Source of the DNA: Sergeia podlipaevii | Taxonomy: Eukaryota; Euglenozoa; Kinetoplastea; Trypanosomatida; Trypanosomatidae | Reading direction: 5' to 3' | Assembly: GCA_030849805.1 (NCBI GenBank) | Contig: JASANZ010001867.1 | Coordinates: 1-20,449, forward strand | DNA length: 20,449 nucleotides | In this document: positions 1 to 7,858 of the stretch, piece after piece | Layout of the letters: each line of letters begins with the position of its first letter | How positions within the stretch are numbered: the first letter of the stretch is position 1 | Position numbers and translations under genes: made by a program | The notes under the pieces: model-generated | Database searches by the model: none | What the model saw: the letters and a program-made list of their open reading frames with translations, nothing else | Told to the model about the DNA's origin: nothing

Positions 1-55
1 CCGGTGTGCAGTTGGTTAATTCTGCTCTTTTGGCGAGGAAGCGCCTCGCGCTCAT
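1..55 (-). CDS. Partial CDS, N-terminus of the next downstream gene (runs off the left edge)
   Basis: An ATG at 55-53 opens a frame that stays open for 18 codons to the window edge. The peptide begins M-S-A-R-R-F-L-A-K-R. The stretch is GC-rich compared with the AT-rich spacer beside it. Just upstream on the coding strand lie a run of 18 T (84-101) and an AG at 76-75, the arrangement seen before the other genes here. The basic, Ser/Ala/Arg/Leu-rich start could be a mitochondrial presequence, but 18 residues are too few to say. A three-codon upstream ORF (66-55) lies between the predicted acceptor and this ATG. The call is inferred from context and no family can be assigned. Confidence 0.5.
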   Translation of the reverse strand, partial: MSARRFLAKRAELTNCTP

Positions 56-74
56 CAATCCAGCATCACCCACA

Positions 75-101
75 CTTCGTTCCAAAAAAAAAAAAAAAAA
101 A
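75..101 (-). promoter_or_regulatory. Predicted trans-splice acceptor for the left-edge gene
   Basis: On the coding strand an uninterrupted run of 18 T (84-101) is followed by the first AG at 76-75, giving a 19-nt 5' UTR before the ATG at 55. The polypyrimidine-AG layout is the known trypanosomatid spliced-leader addition signal. Use of this exact AG is inferred. Confidence 0.45.
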
Positions 102-566
102 TGATACGTAAGCAATGGAAAGGATGAGGAGGAACAAACTGAATAGAGGCTTCATCATAGATATATGAGGAAAAGAAAATGTCAGAGAGTGGGACAAAGG
201 GAAAATTAGTATAACAAGTGATTTTGAGTCAGTTGCTTAGGCAGAAAGTGTTGCCTTTGTTTTCCGAAAGGCAGCTAGTGTAGTGTTAGTACCAATGCAT
301 AGATTCGTTTGGAGACCAAGATAGTAATGAATGTTTTTTTTTTTTTTAGAAGAGATGCGAAAGATGAAAGAAAGGCTATTTGCACCTTCTACCATGAATG
401 AATGTTACGTTGTGTGAAGAAGAAAAAGTGGTTCGATAAATGCTGACGGGAACTGATGCCACTCAAATGGAAGCAGAGAAAGGAAGTGGTATGAGTGACT
501 TTCAGTCGGTTAAATGACAATGTACAGCAGTGGGGGAAGGGAGGAAAAAAAAGAAGACTCTGCAAG
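102..566. other. AT-rich spacer; 3' UTR of the 742-residue gene
   Basis: I see no gene here. The stretch should hold the 3' UTR and polyadenylation site of the gene ending at 567. It contains a run of 14 T on the plus strand (334-347), which is A-rich in the predicted transcript. The minus-strand open frame that crosses 389-664 overlaps the end of the 742-residue gene in another frame and is low-complexity Ser/Phe-rich, so it is not called. Confidence 0.6.
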
Positions 567-2795
567 CTAAACGTGGAAAAGCTTTGCAGATAAAAGCCCG
601 AGTAAAGTCCATTTAGATGGGTTCGCCAGGTATTCCACTGTTCGCTCCGCTCGCAAGGCGTCAATGGCCTTCTCGTTTCTCCACACCTCGGTCACTTTCT
701 TGTCTCTAGAGGGCAACTGTTGTTGCTGACGAATGCGTCGTTTGTCGGCGGCAGCAAGTGACGAATGTAAGCCAACCCTATCCAGGGGTCTCCAGCGTAG
801 CCAATAGCGTCCCCATAAGCGTCGCCCTGTATCCCCGCTCCATCCGCTGCTGGACCGTGCAACTACTGTTCGACACACAGCACGATAGCGGAACGCATTG
901 CCTACTTTATGCGTAAGAAATGACGCGTGTGGATAAAAGTAAAGCACGTCGAGGGGTTGTGCATTGATGCCAACCAGACGCACGTTACGGGGGAGGTCAG
1001 TCCACACCCAACGCTGCAGCTGACGCCGTGTAAAAATGCAATTTCCTGGGGCACATACCACTTCAGCGCTGTAAAAAGAAACGAGGGCTTCCGATATGGC
1101 CTTGAGAAGTCCCCTTTTATCATCTTCAGGAGTTGAAGTTGTGTGAGCGCTTGACGAGCGAGCAGGGGCAACCGGGACCCACGCGACTATCGCGCTCGAC
1201 TGCTGCTCTGCTACGCGTTGCACCTCAGCCATGACCTGCTCTACATGAGGACCAGCTCCAACCATCACAGAGCATGGCGCAGCTTGTAAGATAGCCACTA
1301 CGACGTCGCGCAGTTCCAGGCGGCGGAACGTCGTGGATTTGGGTGGAAGCAGCACCACCACGGTACGCATACACCATGAAGGGTAGTACGGCATCAGGCT
1401 TACCTCACTGTTGTGGGGTGCATTATTACTGACGTGCTCCACGGTGATATGCTTGTCTACAAGAAACTCTTCAAAAAGCCATTCTACGTATTGCGTGACG
1501 TGCAAGTTATCGGAGGTGAAGTGCACCACACGGCCCTCAATAAAGAGCGAAGAGAAAATAGCGGCATGAGCCATCACGCAGGCCCGCATCAGCAACTCAG
1601 TGGAGCTGATCATCGCGCCTCTCCCTACTGAGGGGACGGCAATGTAAATAGGCATTGAAGTGCTACGGCCTTCCTCATTCAATGGGCAGCCCTCGGCGCG
1701 ATTGTCGTTCCCATGATAGTGCCTGTCCGCATCATCGTCATCAGCAAATTCTGGCGACGGCATCAGCGATCCCACATCGGACAGGTCGGGTCTATTGCTC
1801 ATGTAGGAGGCACTAGAGGAAGAGGGTCCTGAACCCTCGCCATCACTACCGCTACTACTACCGTTGCCCTTTTTGGTGCTGTTCGTAATGAATGCACCAC
1901 CCGCCAACCTGCGGCGCCGCCTTCCGCTCCAACTCCCCAGAACACCTCCCACGGAGTTACGTGCACCTAGACGCTTTTGGGCGAGCTCGTCATCGTCGCT
2001 AGGCCGTACTGATCTTCCCTGTACTCGCCTCAGTTGCTCCCGCGCAGACTCCCTAGCGTCTCTCGCGCCGTGCCGCACGCCTCCTCCAAGCGAAATCGTC
2101 GTCTCCGTTTCGCTGTCTTCAATCGTTTCCGCCGTCTCCACATCCCACGTGTGCGGGGCCGCGATCTGCTCCGCGGTGCTGTTCCGCTCCGTATCGAGCT
2201 GCACCTCCACCGTTGTGTTGGGCTCGACCCAGTACTCACAACGTCGGGTCGGGAACACGCTTGCTATGGCAGCGTGCAGGCGGCGATGAGTTGGTGCAAA
2301 GGGCAGCCGTACTCGTGCAATGGTATCTTGAACATCTCTAAGACATTGAATCCACATGAGCAGCGAAAGACAAACCTGCAGCCGCGCGGCGTACGGGAGA
2401 TGCTGAGCAAAGGATGCGTGCTGGGCAGTAGAAGCAGGAGTGAAGCGCACCTGAGAGTCTCCGGCGCCTAAAACCTTCGCTGAGCTGCTGCTATCAGAAG
2501 AACGGGAGCAAACAGGCGGCTGAATGGCATAGCGGCCTCGACGGCCCAGATCCACCAGGAGCGTCCATTTCATGACAGGGTCCATGCGAAGCCACTGTGT
2601 GCGGTGCAAGCCTCCAGTACGCAAGGTGCCAGGCGGCGCATTGGCCTCTCCTCTATTCTTAGCGCTAGCAGCACCACCGTCACTACTCACAGCGCTGTAA
2701 TACCGTAATGACATGTAAAGCGCATGTACCCTCACTACCCCAGTGCTACATACTGTACAAGTACCATAATACCTTGCGAGAAGTTGACGCACCAT
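567..2795 (-). CDS. Hypothetical protein, 742 aa, possibly mitochondrial
   Basis: I do not recognise this protein. The reading frame is long, GC-rich compared with its flanks, and starts at an ATG just below a polypyrimidine tract and AG, so it is very likely real. The first about 35 residues are rich in Arg, Tyr, Val and Leu with no acidic residue (start M-V-R-Q-L-L-A-R-Y-Y), compatible with a mitochondrial presequence. Residues about 60-200 look folded. Residues about 205-375 are low complexity: an acidic/Thr stretch near 219-233, a run of five Arg near 292-296, a Ser/Gly/Glu tract near 311-330 and a DDDD near 352-355. A second ordered, hydrophobic region spans about 380-640, and the basic C-terminal part is Trp- and Arg-rich (about 640-690) with QQQQ near 690-693. 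I see no catalytic motif. A kinetoplast RNA-processing or mitoribosome role would be a guess. Confidence 0.8.
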   Translation of the reverse strand: MVRQLLARYYGTCTVCSTGVVRVHALYMSLRYYSAVSSDGGAASAKNRGEANAPPGTLRTGGLHRTQWLRMDPVMKWTLLVDLGRRGRYAIQPPVCSRSSDSSSSAKVLGAGDSQVRFTPASTAQHASFAQHLPYAARLQVCLSLLMWIQCLRDVQDTIARVRLPFAPTHRRLHAAIASVFPTRRCEYWVEPNTTVEVQLDTERNSTAEQIAAPHTWDVETAETIEDSETETTISLGGGVRHGARDARESAREQLRRVQGRSVRPSDDDELAQKRLGARNSVGGVLGSWSGRRRRRLAGGAFITNSTKKGNGSSSGSDGEGSGPSSSSASYMSNRPDLSDVGSLMPSPEFADDDDADRHYHGNDNRAEGCPLNEEGRSTSMPIYIAVPSVGRGAMISSTELLMRACVMAHAAIFSSLFIEGRVVHFTSDNLHVTQYVEWLFEEFLVDKHITVEHVSNNAPHNSEVSLMPYYPSWCMRTVVVLLPPKSTTFRRLELRDVVVAILQAAPCSVMVGAGPHVEQVMAEVQRVAEQQSSAIVAWVPVAPARSSSAHTTSTPEDDKRGLLKAISEALVSFYSAEVVCAPGNCIFTRRQLQRWVWTDLPRNVRLVGINAQPLDVLYFYPHASFLTHKVGNAFRYRAVCRTVVARSSSGWSGDTGRRLWGRYWLRWRPLDRVGLHSSLAAADKRRIRQQQQLPSRDKKVTEVWRNEKAIDALRAERTVEYLANPSKWTLLGLLSAKLFHV

Positions 2796-2796
2796 G

Positions 2797-2836
2797 CTAC
2801 AATACTACATAACAATGAAAAAGAGGGAGGGAGAAG
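2797..2836 (-). promoter_or_regulatory. Predicted trans-splice acceptor for the 742-residue gene
   Basis: The coding strand reads a 20-nt pyrimidine tract (2817-2836, CT-rich) followed by AG at 2806-2805 and a second AG at 2798-2797. The 5' UTR would be 9 nt or 1 nt. This supports the ATG at 2795 as the start, since there is no room for an upstream one in the mature message. Confidence 0.5.
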
Positions 2837-3052
2837 ATTACGTGCATGAGCAGTGCCTCAACCACAACAATAAAATATATATGCTGCAACGCACTAATGA
2901 AGCAAAAAGAATTGTTTGTTTTCAATGCCAAAAGGCACCATCTATCCACATTTTTTTCTTTTTCTTTTCGGTTTTAGTATGATGTATTTTTCTTTTTTCA
3001 AAAAAATATTATAAATATACGTTTGAAGCAACAAATGCATTTTTGTATTCAT

Positions 3053-4279
3053 CTACAAGTGATCTAAATCTAAAGAGCACAGCGCACTGTTGGACAGTGC
3101 TTCTGACAACTTTGCATAATCAACTGGATAACCAGCGACTAGAGAACGCATGAACTCCGCACGCACCTCGCGCAGTTTTGCGTGCAGCAGTGCCGCTGCC
3201 TGCCGGGATAAGGAAAATTGCTCCTCTAGCGTCGAGGCACGGTCAGTGAAAGCTGTTTCAAGCGGGTTCCGCTTTCGCTGCAACGCCTCCTCCTCAGCAC
3301 GCTTCTTGGCTGCTGCTGCTGCTGACTGAGCGTCTGCCTTTGCCTTGTCTGTCGCTCCACGTGCTGGCACACGCCAAGGCTTGCTATAGGACAGCCATGG
3401 CTTCGGTCTCTCAGCAACCTTAGGCTCAGCAGCAGCAGAAGATGAGGATGAAAAAGAAGCGGTGGCGTGCTCACTATCAACGGCCTCTCCCTCTGCTGCA
3501 CGTGAAGTTGAATCGCAAGGATCAGGAATAGGCGTGTACGGAGGGGCAGCTGTCACATACGGAGAGCACGCTGCTAGGGACGCCGGTGGAACGCATGGCG
3601 TGCATCGCAGAGAGCTGCAACACGTCGAGTTCTCCTTGTCGCCCACGTGATCGTAAAAAATATACCCTTCTCCATCGCTCGGCTGCTGCTGGTGATGATA
3701 GTTTCGCCGCCTGCTCTCCTCCACGACGACACCATCAGTGGATCCCTCGCCTCGAGAACGTTTCATGAAGGGCTCACCCAGCTGCCGACAGCGCAACGCT
3801 GCTCTGAAAGCCACTGCGTCGTGTCCCTCACTCGGTGGGAAGCGGCGAGAGAGGCTGAAGAGCCAATGCTGAAACTTCACATGATGCACGACGCATGAGG
3901 CAGTGGGCAGTAAGAGCTGAGGCTCCAGTAAGAACTCGGGGGTATCAGGGAGGTTGAGACTCTTAGCGGCTGCACACACGGCTGCAAGGTTGCCGAGCAA
4001 CTGCGCTTCAAGCGGCTGTGGAGACCAACTGAGAGCAGCCAGGTCAATGCACTTGGTAGGGAAGCAGGCGTGCAAGACGAGGGCGTAGTCAGTCCCGTTG
4101 TAGTCATACGGAGCGGTGCCTAGAGCAGGGTGCAAGGGAGGCAGTTTCGCTGTGTAATGCAGCATAAAAGTAGCGATCTCTTCATATGATGGCGTTGCAG
4201 GGGATGTGATGTGTCCTGTGCGATTCATGCTACTAGCACTCTTTCTCGTGCTTGGTAATACAGCATTTCTTGTCGCCAT
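3053..4279 (-). CDS. EB1-like protein: divergent N-terminal calponin-homology domain and C-terminal coiled coil
   Basis: The 408-residue product has the layout of the EB1/MAPRE family, which tracks growing microtubule plus ends through an N-terminal CH domain and dimerises through a C-terminal EBH coiled coil. Residues about 30-160 match the EB1 CH pattern: an opening helix, a G..YALVLHACFP segment (about 62-74) like the family's G-A-x-Y-C-Q..FP, a long middle helix (about 88-110), then VKFQHWLFSLSRRF (about 134-147) like EB1's N-F-x-F-V-Q-W-F-K-K-F-F, and H-D-A-V-A-F-R (153-159) near its D-P-x-x-A-R. The linker (about 170-300) is low complexity. Residues about 310-385 are predicted coiled coil with K-L-R-E at 368-371, matching the K-L-R of the EBH domain. 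Human EB1 is about 268 residues, so this one has a longer linker. No acidic EEY/F tail is present. The resemblance was judged by eye. A more general CH-domain protein of flagellum or cytoskeleton is the alternative. Confidence 0.6.
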   Translation of the reverse strand: MATRNAVLPSTRKSASSMNRTGHITSPATPSYEEIATFMLHYTAKLPPLHPALGTAPYDYNGTDYALVLHACFPTKCIDLAALSWSPQPLEAQLLGNLAAVCAAAKSLNLPDTPEFLLEPQLLLPTASCVVHHVKFQHWLFSLSRRFPPSEGHDAVAFRAALRCRQLGEPFMKRSRGEGSTDGVVVEESRRRNYHHQQQPSDGEGYIFYDHVGDKENSTCCSSLRCTPCVPPASLAACSPYVTAAPPYTPIPDPCDSTSRAAEGEAVDSEHATASFSSSSSAAAEPKVAERPKPWLSYSKPWRVPARGATDKAKADAQSAAAAAKKRAEEEALQRKRNPLETAFTDRASTLEEQFSLSRQAAALLHAKLREVRAEFMRSLVAGYPVDYAKLSEALSNSALCSLDLDHL

Positions 4280-4771
4280 GGTGTGGATGTGCTGAATGCG
4301 ATTTATATATGTGCGCGCGAAGGTATGTGGTAAATATATTTAAAAAAAAAATAAAAAAAACTGCTTCCCTATTTATACACACAAACAAAATCTATATCTA
4401 GTAGTTCCCTGCACCAAAAATTTAAATCCCCAGCCGCACGCGTACAAAAAGACAATAATGTAAAGTGTGTCGATGGTGCTATGACTTCAACGGGCAATGA
4501 AAAGGAAAAGAGAAGAAAAACCAGCAAAAGGGAAATGAGGAAAATAAATGTGTGTTCCCTTCATGATGTGGGGAACCCCACCAGCGGTTTGACCAGAGAA
4601 CAGAGGCAGAAAAACAATAGATTGTAGTTGATTAGGCTTTTTCCTTATTTTTCGTTGCTATATTATTATGTTCTTTTTTTTTTTTTGAAAAGCAAAGTTG
4701 ATGTCCATCTGCCTTCAACTGTTCCACTTTCACCCTCTGTAAGGAATATAAAGGCTCTGATGTGCCCATAG
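4280..4771. other. AT-rich spacer between the WD40 gene and the EB1-like gene
   Basis: No gene is seen. On the coding strand it holds the 3' UTR of the WD40 gene (next to 4771) and the leader of the EB1-like gene (next to 4280). An A-rich stretch of the transcript corresponds to the plus-strand T run near 4673-4686. A minus-strand open frame at 4632-4874 overlaps the WD40 C-terminus out of frame and is not called. Confidence 0.6.
4292..4360 (-). promoter_or_regulatory. Predicted trans-splice acceptor for the EB1-like gene
   Basis: The coding strand has a near-pure T tract (4342-4360, broken by one A at 4352). The first AG downstream is at 4293-4292, 49 nt past the tract. The resulting 5' UTR would be 12 nt. 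Confidence 0.45.
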
Positions 4772-6364
4772 CTAAAAGAGGTTGTCGCTCCAGTCGTCGT
4801 CGTTCTCTGCAACTTCGCGCGTCGCCTTCTGCCCAATAGTGCGTTCTACCGCCACTGGACGTGTTGCCAGCCAACGCTCAACTGGAGTGCTCCCTCCCAT
4901 GCCCATCCTCACAACGACATCGCCCGTATTTAAGCCAGCAAAGATCGTCGGCTCTTCGGCAGAGATATCACTGTTTGAAGCACATGTGCACAGTACATCT
5001 TCGTCTGTTCGTCCCGCGCACCAGACGTCAGTCGATACCGCTGCATCCCCAACTTGAAAGCGAATGACATGACCGCCAACCACATGACGGTATCCGTCGC
5101 GGCTTGTGCCAGTGACAAAGGAGTCCCCACTGCCACTGCTGCCACCGTTGCCACCCATCACAGTGATTGGCGTGGTGTCCGTCACGCAGGGAAGACCACG
5201 AACAGGTGGACAGCGTAGGAACCCAGTGCTCTTGGGCTTCAAAACTGGAGCACGGAGATCAAGCAATTTCACCGTACTTCCAGTGCGCACAGTCAGTACA
5301 GGTGCTCCTCCAACTGACAGCTCAGCAAGACCACCCACGTGCCGCTCGAAAACGTCTTCGTCCCCTGCATCGTCGCCATGGTCAACGGCACTGGACGATG
5401 GCGCCTCCCTCAGTGCATACACATTCCATGTGGCAAGTGCCCCACCAGGGCGGTACTTAATACGAGTGTCCCAAAGCTGTACGCATCCATCCATGCCGCC
5501 TGTCGCAAATATCGAGCCGCCGCCACCAACACTGGCAGAGAGGCCCAGCACGCTCTCCACCACCACTGTGTCCATAAGTTGACCGCTGCCGTGCTTTACT
5601 GCATACGTAGAGCCGCGCTCGTGTGCTGTGCTGTCCCATAGCCGCGCCGTGCCATCCTGCGCACACGTTAGAAACAACGCCGGTTGCGTAGCGTGCGGAC
5701 TTGAAGAAGTAACTGGTGCCCTGTGACCCTTGCATCTCACCACATCCACCAAACCTCGCTCTCCCATGGCACAGAGCCCTAGCTGCTTGCCGTGCGCACC
5801 TACTACAAGCGGGCTGTCCCCGTCCTGGCACGCGACAAAGTAAGATCCATCCATGGAGGAATGCACCGAGATAATCGCCTGCAGCCCTGAAATGCGATTG
5901 ACAAACGGCGTCATCACACGTGTGGGAGAGAGACGGCGAGAAGAAAGAGGAACGTCAAAGTCCCACATGCACAGCTGTCCATCTTCGCCACCGGCACACA
6001 AGATAGTCCCAGTGGGGTTGAGGCATACAGTACGTATCCGGCCTTTAATCGCGTGCAGGCGCAGCCCACCTTCACGTCTCTGCTCCATCCCTGATGTTGT
6101 TGCTGGTGCTGCTGCACCAGATGTTGGAGCAGGTGTGGATAAGGAAATAGAAGACGGCGGCGCTACCCCAGCTGGCGATTGCTCAGCACGCACTCCTGCA
6201 GCACTACAAGGAGAAGAAAAAACAGCATTCCTTGCTAGCCCACGCGCCGCTGTTGCATCGGCGGCGACAGCTACAGTCGCAGGTGGAGAAGAGGAAGGTT
6301 GCGGGGATGCCTGGGGGCCTACCACGTATTCTGGACAATACCCATCGTCACTGTCGCTGTTCAT
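4772..6364 (-). CDS. WD40-repeat protein resembling WDR70 (gastrulation-defective family)
   Basis: The 530-residue product has a disordered, Ala/Ser/Pro-rich N-terminus (1-100) with an acidic start (S-D-S-D-D), then a beta-propeller. Clear WD blades end in CMWDF (132-136), ARLWD (240-244), VQLWD (295-299) and a weaker VKLLD (365-369); each of the first three has a preceding G-x-x-D-G turn (126-129, 237-238, 289-293). Order and spacing resemble WDR70: first blade ending in W-D-F, a blade without WD (about 165-205) containing G-x-x-x-G-x-x-x-V-D-V-V-R before a G-H at 213-214, then L-T-C-A-Q-D-G-T, and F-V-T-G-T-S at 416-421. WDR70 is nuclear and linked in other eukaryotes to CUL4-DDB1, H2B ubiquitination and DNA repair. 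The C-terminus is strikingly acidic with aromatics (D-D-D-W-S-D-N-L-F). WD40 membership is certain; the WDR70 assignment is from pattern only. Confidence 0.8.
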   Translation of the reverse strand: MNSDSDDGYCPEYVVGPQASPQPSSSPPATVAVAADATAARGLARNAVFSSPCSAAGVRAEQSPAGVAPPSSISLSTPAPTSGAAAPATTSGMEQRREGGLRLHAIKGRIRTVCLNPTGTILCAGGEDGQLCMWDFDVPLSSRRLSPTRVMTPFVNRISGLQAIISVHSSMDGSYFVACQDGDSPLVVGAHGKQLGLCAMGERGLVDVVRCKGHRAPVTSSSPHATQPALFLTCAQDGTARLWDSTAHERGSTYAVKHGSGQLMDTVVVESVLGLSASVGGGGSIFATGGMDGCVQLWDTRIKYRPGGALATWNVYALREAPSSSAVDHGDDAGDEDVFERHVGGLAELSVGGAPVLTVRTGSTVKLLDLRAPVLKPKSTGFLRCPPVRGLPCVTDTTPITVMGGNGGSSGSGDSFVTGTSRDGYRHVVGGHVIRFQVGDAAVSTDVWCAGRTDEDVLCTCASNSDISAEEPTIFAGLNTGDVVVRMGMGGSTPVERWLATRPVAVERTIGQKATREVAENDDDWSDNLF

Positions 6365-6741
6365 TTGATGTTGACTACTAGGTCACTATTACTATCTATT
6401 GCTTGATCAAAGCTATCTACAAAAGAAATGTTTTTTTTTTGTACATAAAAAAAAAAGAGAGAAAGAAAAAAGTGCAGATAGAAGTAAAAATATTTTTCTC
6501 CTTAAAAGGTTCTCAAGAGTGTGGCTATGGGCACACTAAAATGTGCACAAGGCTTTTCAGACTGCTCCTTCTCTCCTTTCCACTCGGAACAGGAAACCCC
6601 TCCCTAAAAAATGAGCAACGACACAAAATACTCGATAGAGTCATGTATATATGCATATTTCTTTTTTTGAAATGAAATTAAAAGTTTAAAAAAGCGTTGT
6701 TGGGAAGATGATTGAAAGGGGATGCCGTGCACCTCTTCACT
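6365..6741. other. AT-rich spacer; eL6 3' UTR and WD40 gene leader
   Basis: No gene is seen. It holds the 3' UTR and poly(A) site of eL6 next to 6741 and the splicing signals of the WD40 gene next to 6365. A run of 10 T on the plus strand at 6431-6440 sits within the acceptor region. Confidence 0.6.
6417..6472 (-). promoter_or_regulatory. Predicted trans-splice acceptor for the WD40 gene
   Basis: A coding-strand pyrimidine tract (6447-6472) is followed by A10 and then a second short tract ending in TTTCTTTTGTAG, with AG at 6418-6417. The 5' UTR would be 52 nt. Confidence 0.5.
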
Positions 6742-7317
6742 TTACCAGGCCCAGCGGTGAGGAACATCACCAGGCTTAAGGGTGAAGACGGAGCGAAGGT
6801 AGCCGGCCTTCTCCTTGCCGAGCTTGTCCTTCTTGATGGCCTCGATGAGGGCGGCATCGACCTTCTTCTGAAGGGCGGCGCGAGCATCGGACACGGTGGT
6901 CTTCTTCTCAGCCTTGGAGGTCTTCTTGGCGGACTTCTCGGCAGCCTTCTTCTGCTTGTCGCCCATGAAGTCACCCTCGCTCTTCACCGGCTTCTCCGCC
7001 TTGGGCCGTTGGAACACCTCAGGGGTGATGGCCTTGGTATCGACGTTGGTGATGTCGATCTTGGTGCTGGTGGCGATGACGTAGCGGGAATCGATACGGC
7101 GGATGGGGACACCGTTGTACTTCATGGGGCCGGACACCACGAGGGGACCGTTGTTGGGCAGCTGCTTCAGGATCACAGCGCGGCGACCACGGAAGCGGCC
7201 GGCAAGGATGATGGCGACGGTGCCGGGGGAGCAGCTCTTGCGGACGGTGGTGTACTCGGGGCTCTTGCGGCTGACCTTCTTGGCCACCTTCTTGTTGACG
7301 CGCTTCTTGGCAACCAT
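6742..7317 (-). CDS. RPL6: 60S ribosomal protein eL6
   Basis: The 191-residue product is a component of the large cytosolic ribosomal subunit. The hallmark eL6 segment is plain: S-P-G-T-V-A-I-I-L-A-G-R-F-R-G (30-44) leading into R-R-A-V-I-L-K-Q-L (45-53), the KOW-like fold, followed by G-P-L-V-V-S-G-P (57-64) and N-G-V-P-I-R-R-I (68-75). A Lys/Ala-rich linker (about 104-150) precedes the conserved end Y-L-R-S-V-F-T-L-K-P-G-D-x-P-H (173-187). The open frame extends 17 codons upstream to 7368, but that part would be Phe-rich and spans the predicted splice site, so the ATG at 7317 (M-V-A-K-K-R) is chosen. The third codon positions are strongly GC-biased, as expected for a highly expressed gene, and this creates a long shadow frame on the plus strand. 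Trypanosomatids often have ribosomal genes in tandem copies; only one is seen here. Confidence 0.97.
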   Translation of the reverse strand: MVAKKRVNKKVAKKVSRKSPEYTTVRKSCSPGTVAIILAGRFRGRRAVILKQLPNNGPLVVSGPMKYNGVPIRRIDSRYVIATSTKIDITNVDTKAITPEVFQRPKAEKPVKSEGDFMGDKQKKAAEKSAKKTSKAEKKTTVSDARAALQKKVDAALIEAIKKDKLGKEKAGYLRSVFTLKPGDVPHRWAW

Positions 7318-7339
7318 TTTGAATAAATTCTTCTCACAA

Positions 7340-7400
7340 CTGTTAAAATGGCAGAAAAAAAAATTCATAAGAGCAATAAAGAGAGAGAGAAAAAAAAAGG
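7340..7400 (-). promoter_or_regulatory. Predicted trans-splice acceptor for eL6
   Basis: The coding strand has a CT/T tract (7378-7400) and a T9 run (7355-7363). The first AG below them is at 7341-7340 (context AACAG), giving a 22-nt 5' UTR. This supports the ATG at 7317 over the in-frame ATG at 7368, which would lie upstream of the splice site. Confidence 0.6.
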
Positions 7401-7858
7401 AGCGTATATTGGAGTGTGAAGAACAATAAATAAACTTTTGTCATTCGTCATTATGGATATCAATGTTCTACGCATTGGTGATAACTGCTACAATTAATAG
7501 TACTGATCTTCATAAAGATACATGGTTGCTCGTCCCTTTTTGTGTGTGTGTGTATTTTTAAATGACCCTGAAAATAATAATAAAAAGAACCCCCTTCCTA
7601 CTCGCGTGCTCCCATCAATTCTCGCTCTTTTTTTTCCTCTTCTTCTTCCTCTTTTCCGTGTGAAGAATGCGATAACTCTCAGTCGGTGAAAGTGTGATGA
7701 TAAAGAGACTGAGGTACAGCATACAGAACAAGAAGAAAAAAGAGAGAGAAAAAAAAAGAGCGGAAGGTGAAGTGATCGGCTACTAAAGCTTTATATATGT
7801 TGCATCCTCCGTCTCGCAGAACAAAAAAAAAAAAAAGGACACGGATTATTTTTTTGAA
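7401..7858. other. AT-rich spacer; transporter 3' UTR
   Basis: No gene is seen. It should hold the 3' UTR of the peptide transporter that ends at 7859 (transcription runs right to left). It contains a short GT microsatellite near 7541-7553, a pyrimidine-rich stretch on the plus strand near 7625-7655 and A runs near 7747-7757 and 7823-7836. Confidence 0.6.

Noticed and set aside
6712..7326. 204-codon open frame on the plus strand
   Set aside because: It is antisense to eL6, rich in Leu/Gly/Asp, and is explained by the strong codon bias of eL6.
7318..7368. 17-codon N-terminal extension of eL6
   Set aside because: It crosses the predicted acceptor at 7341-7340 and is not part of any eL6 I know.
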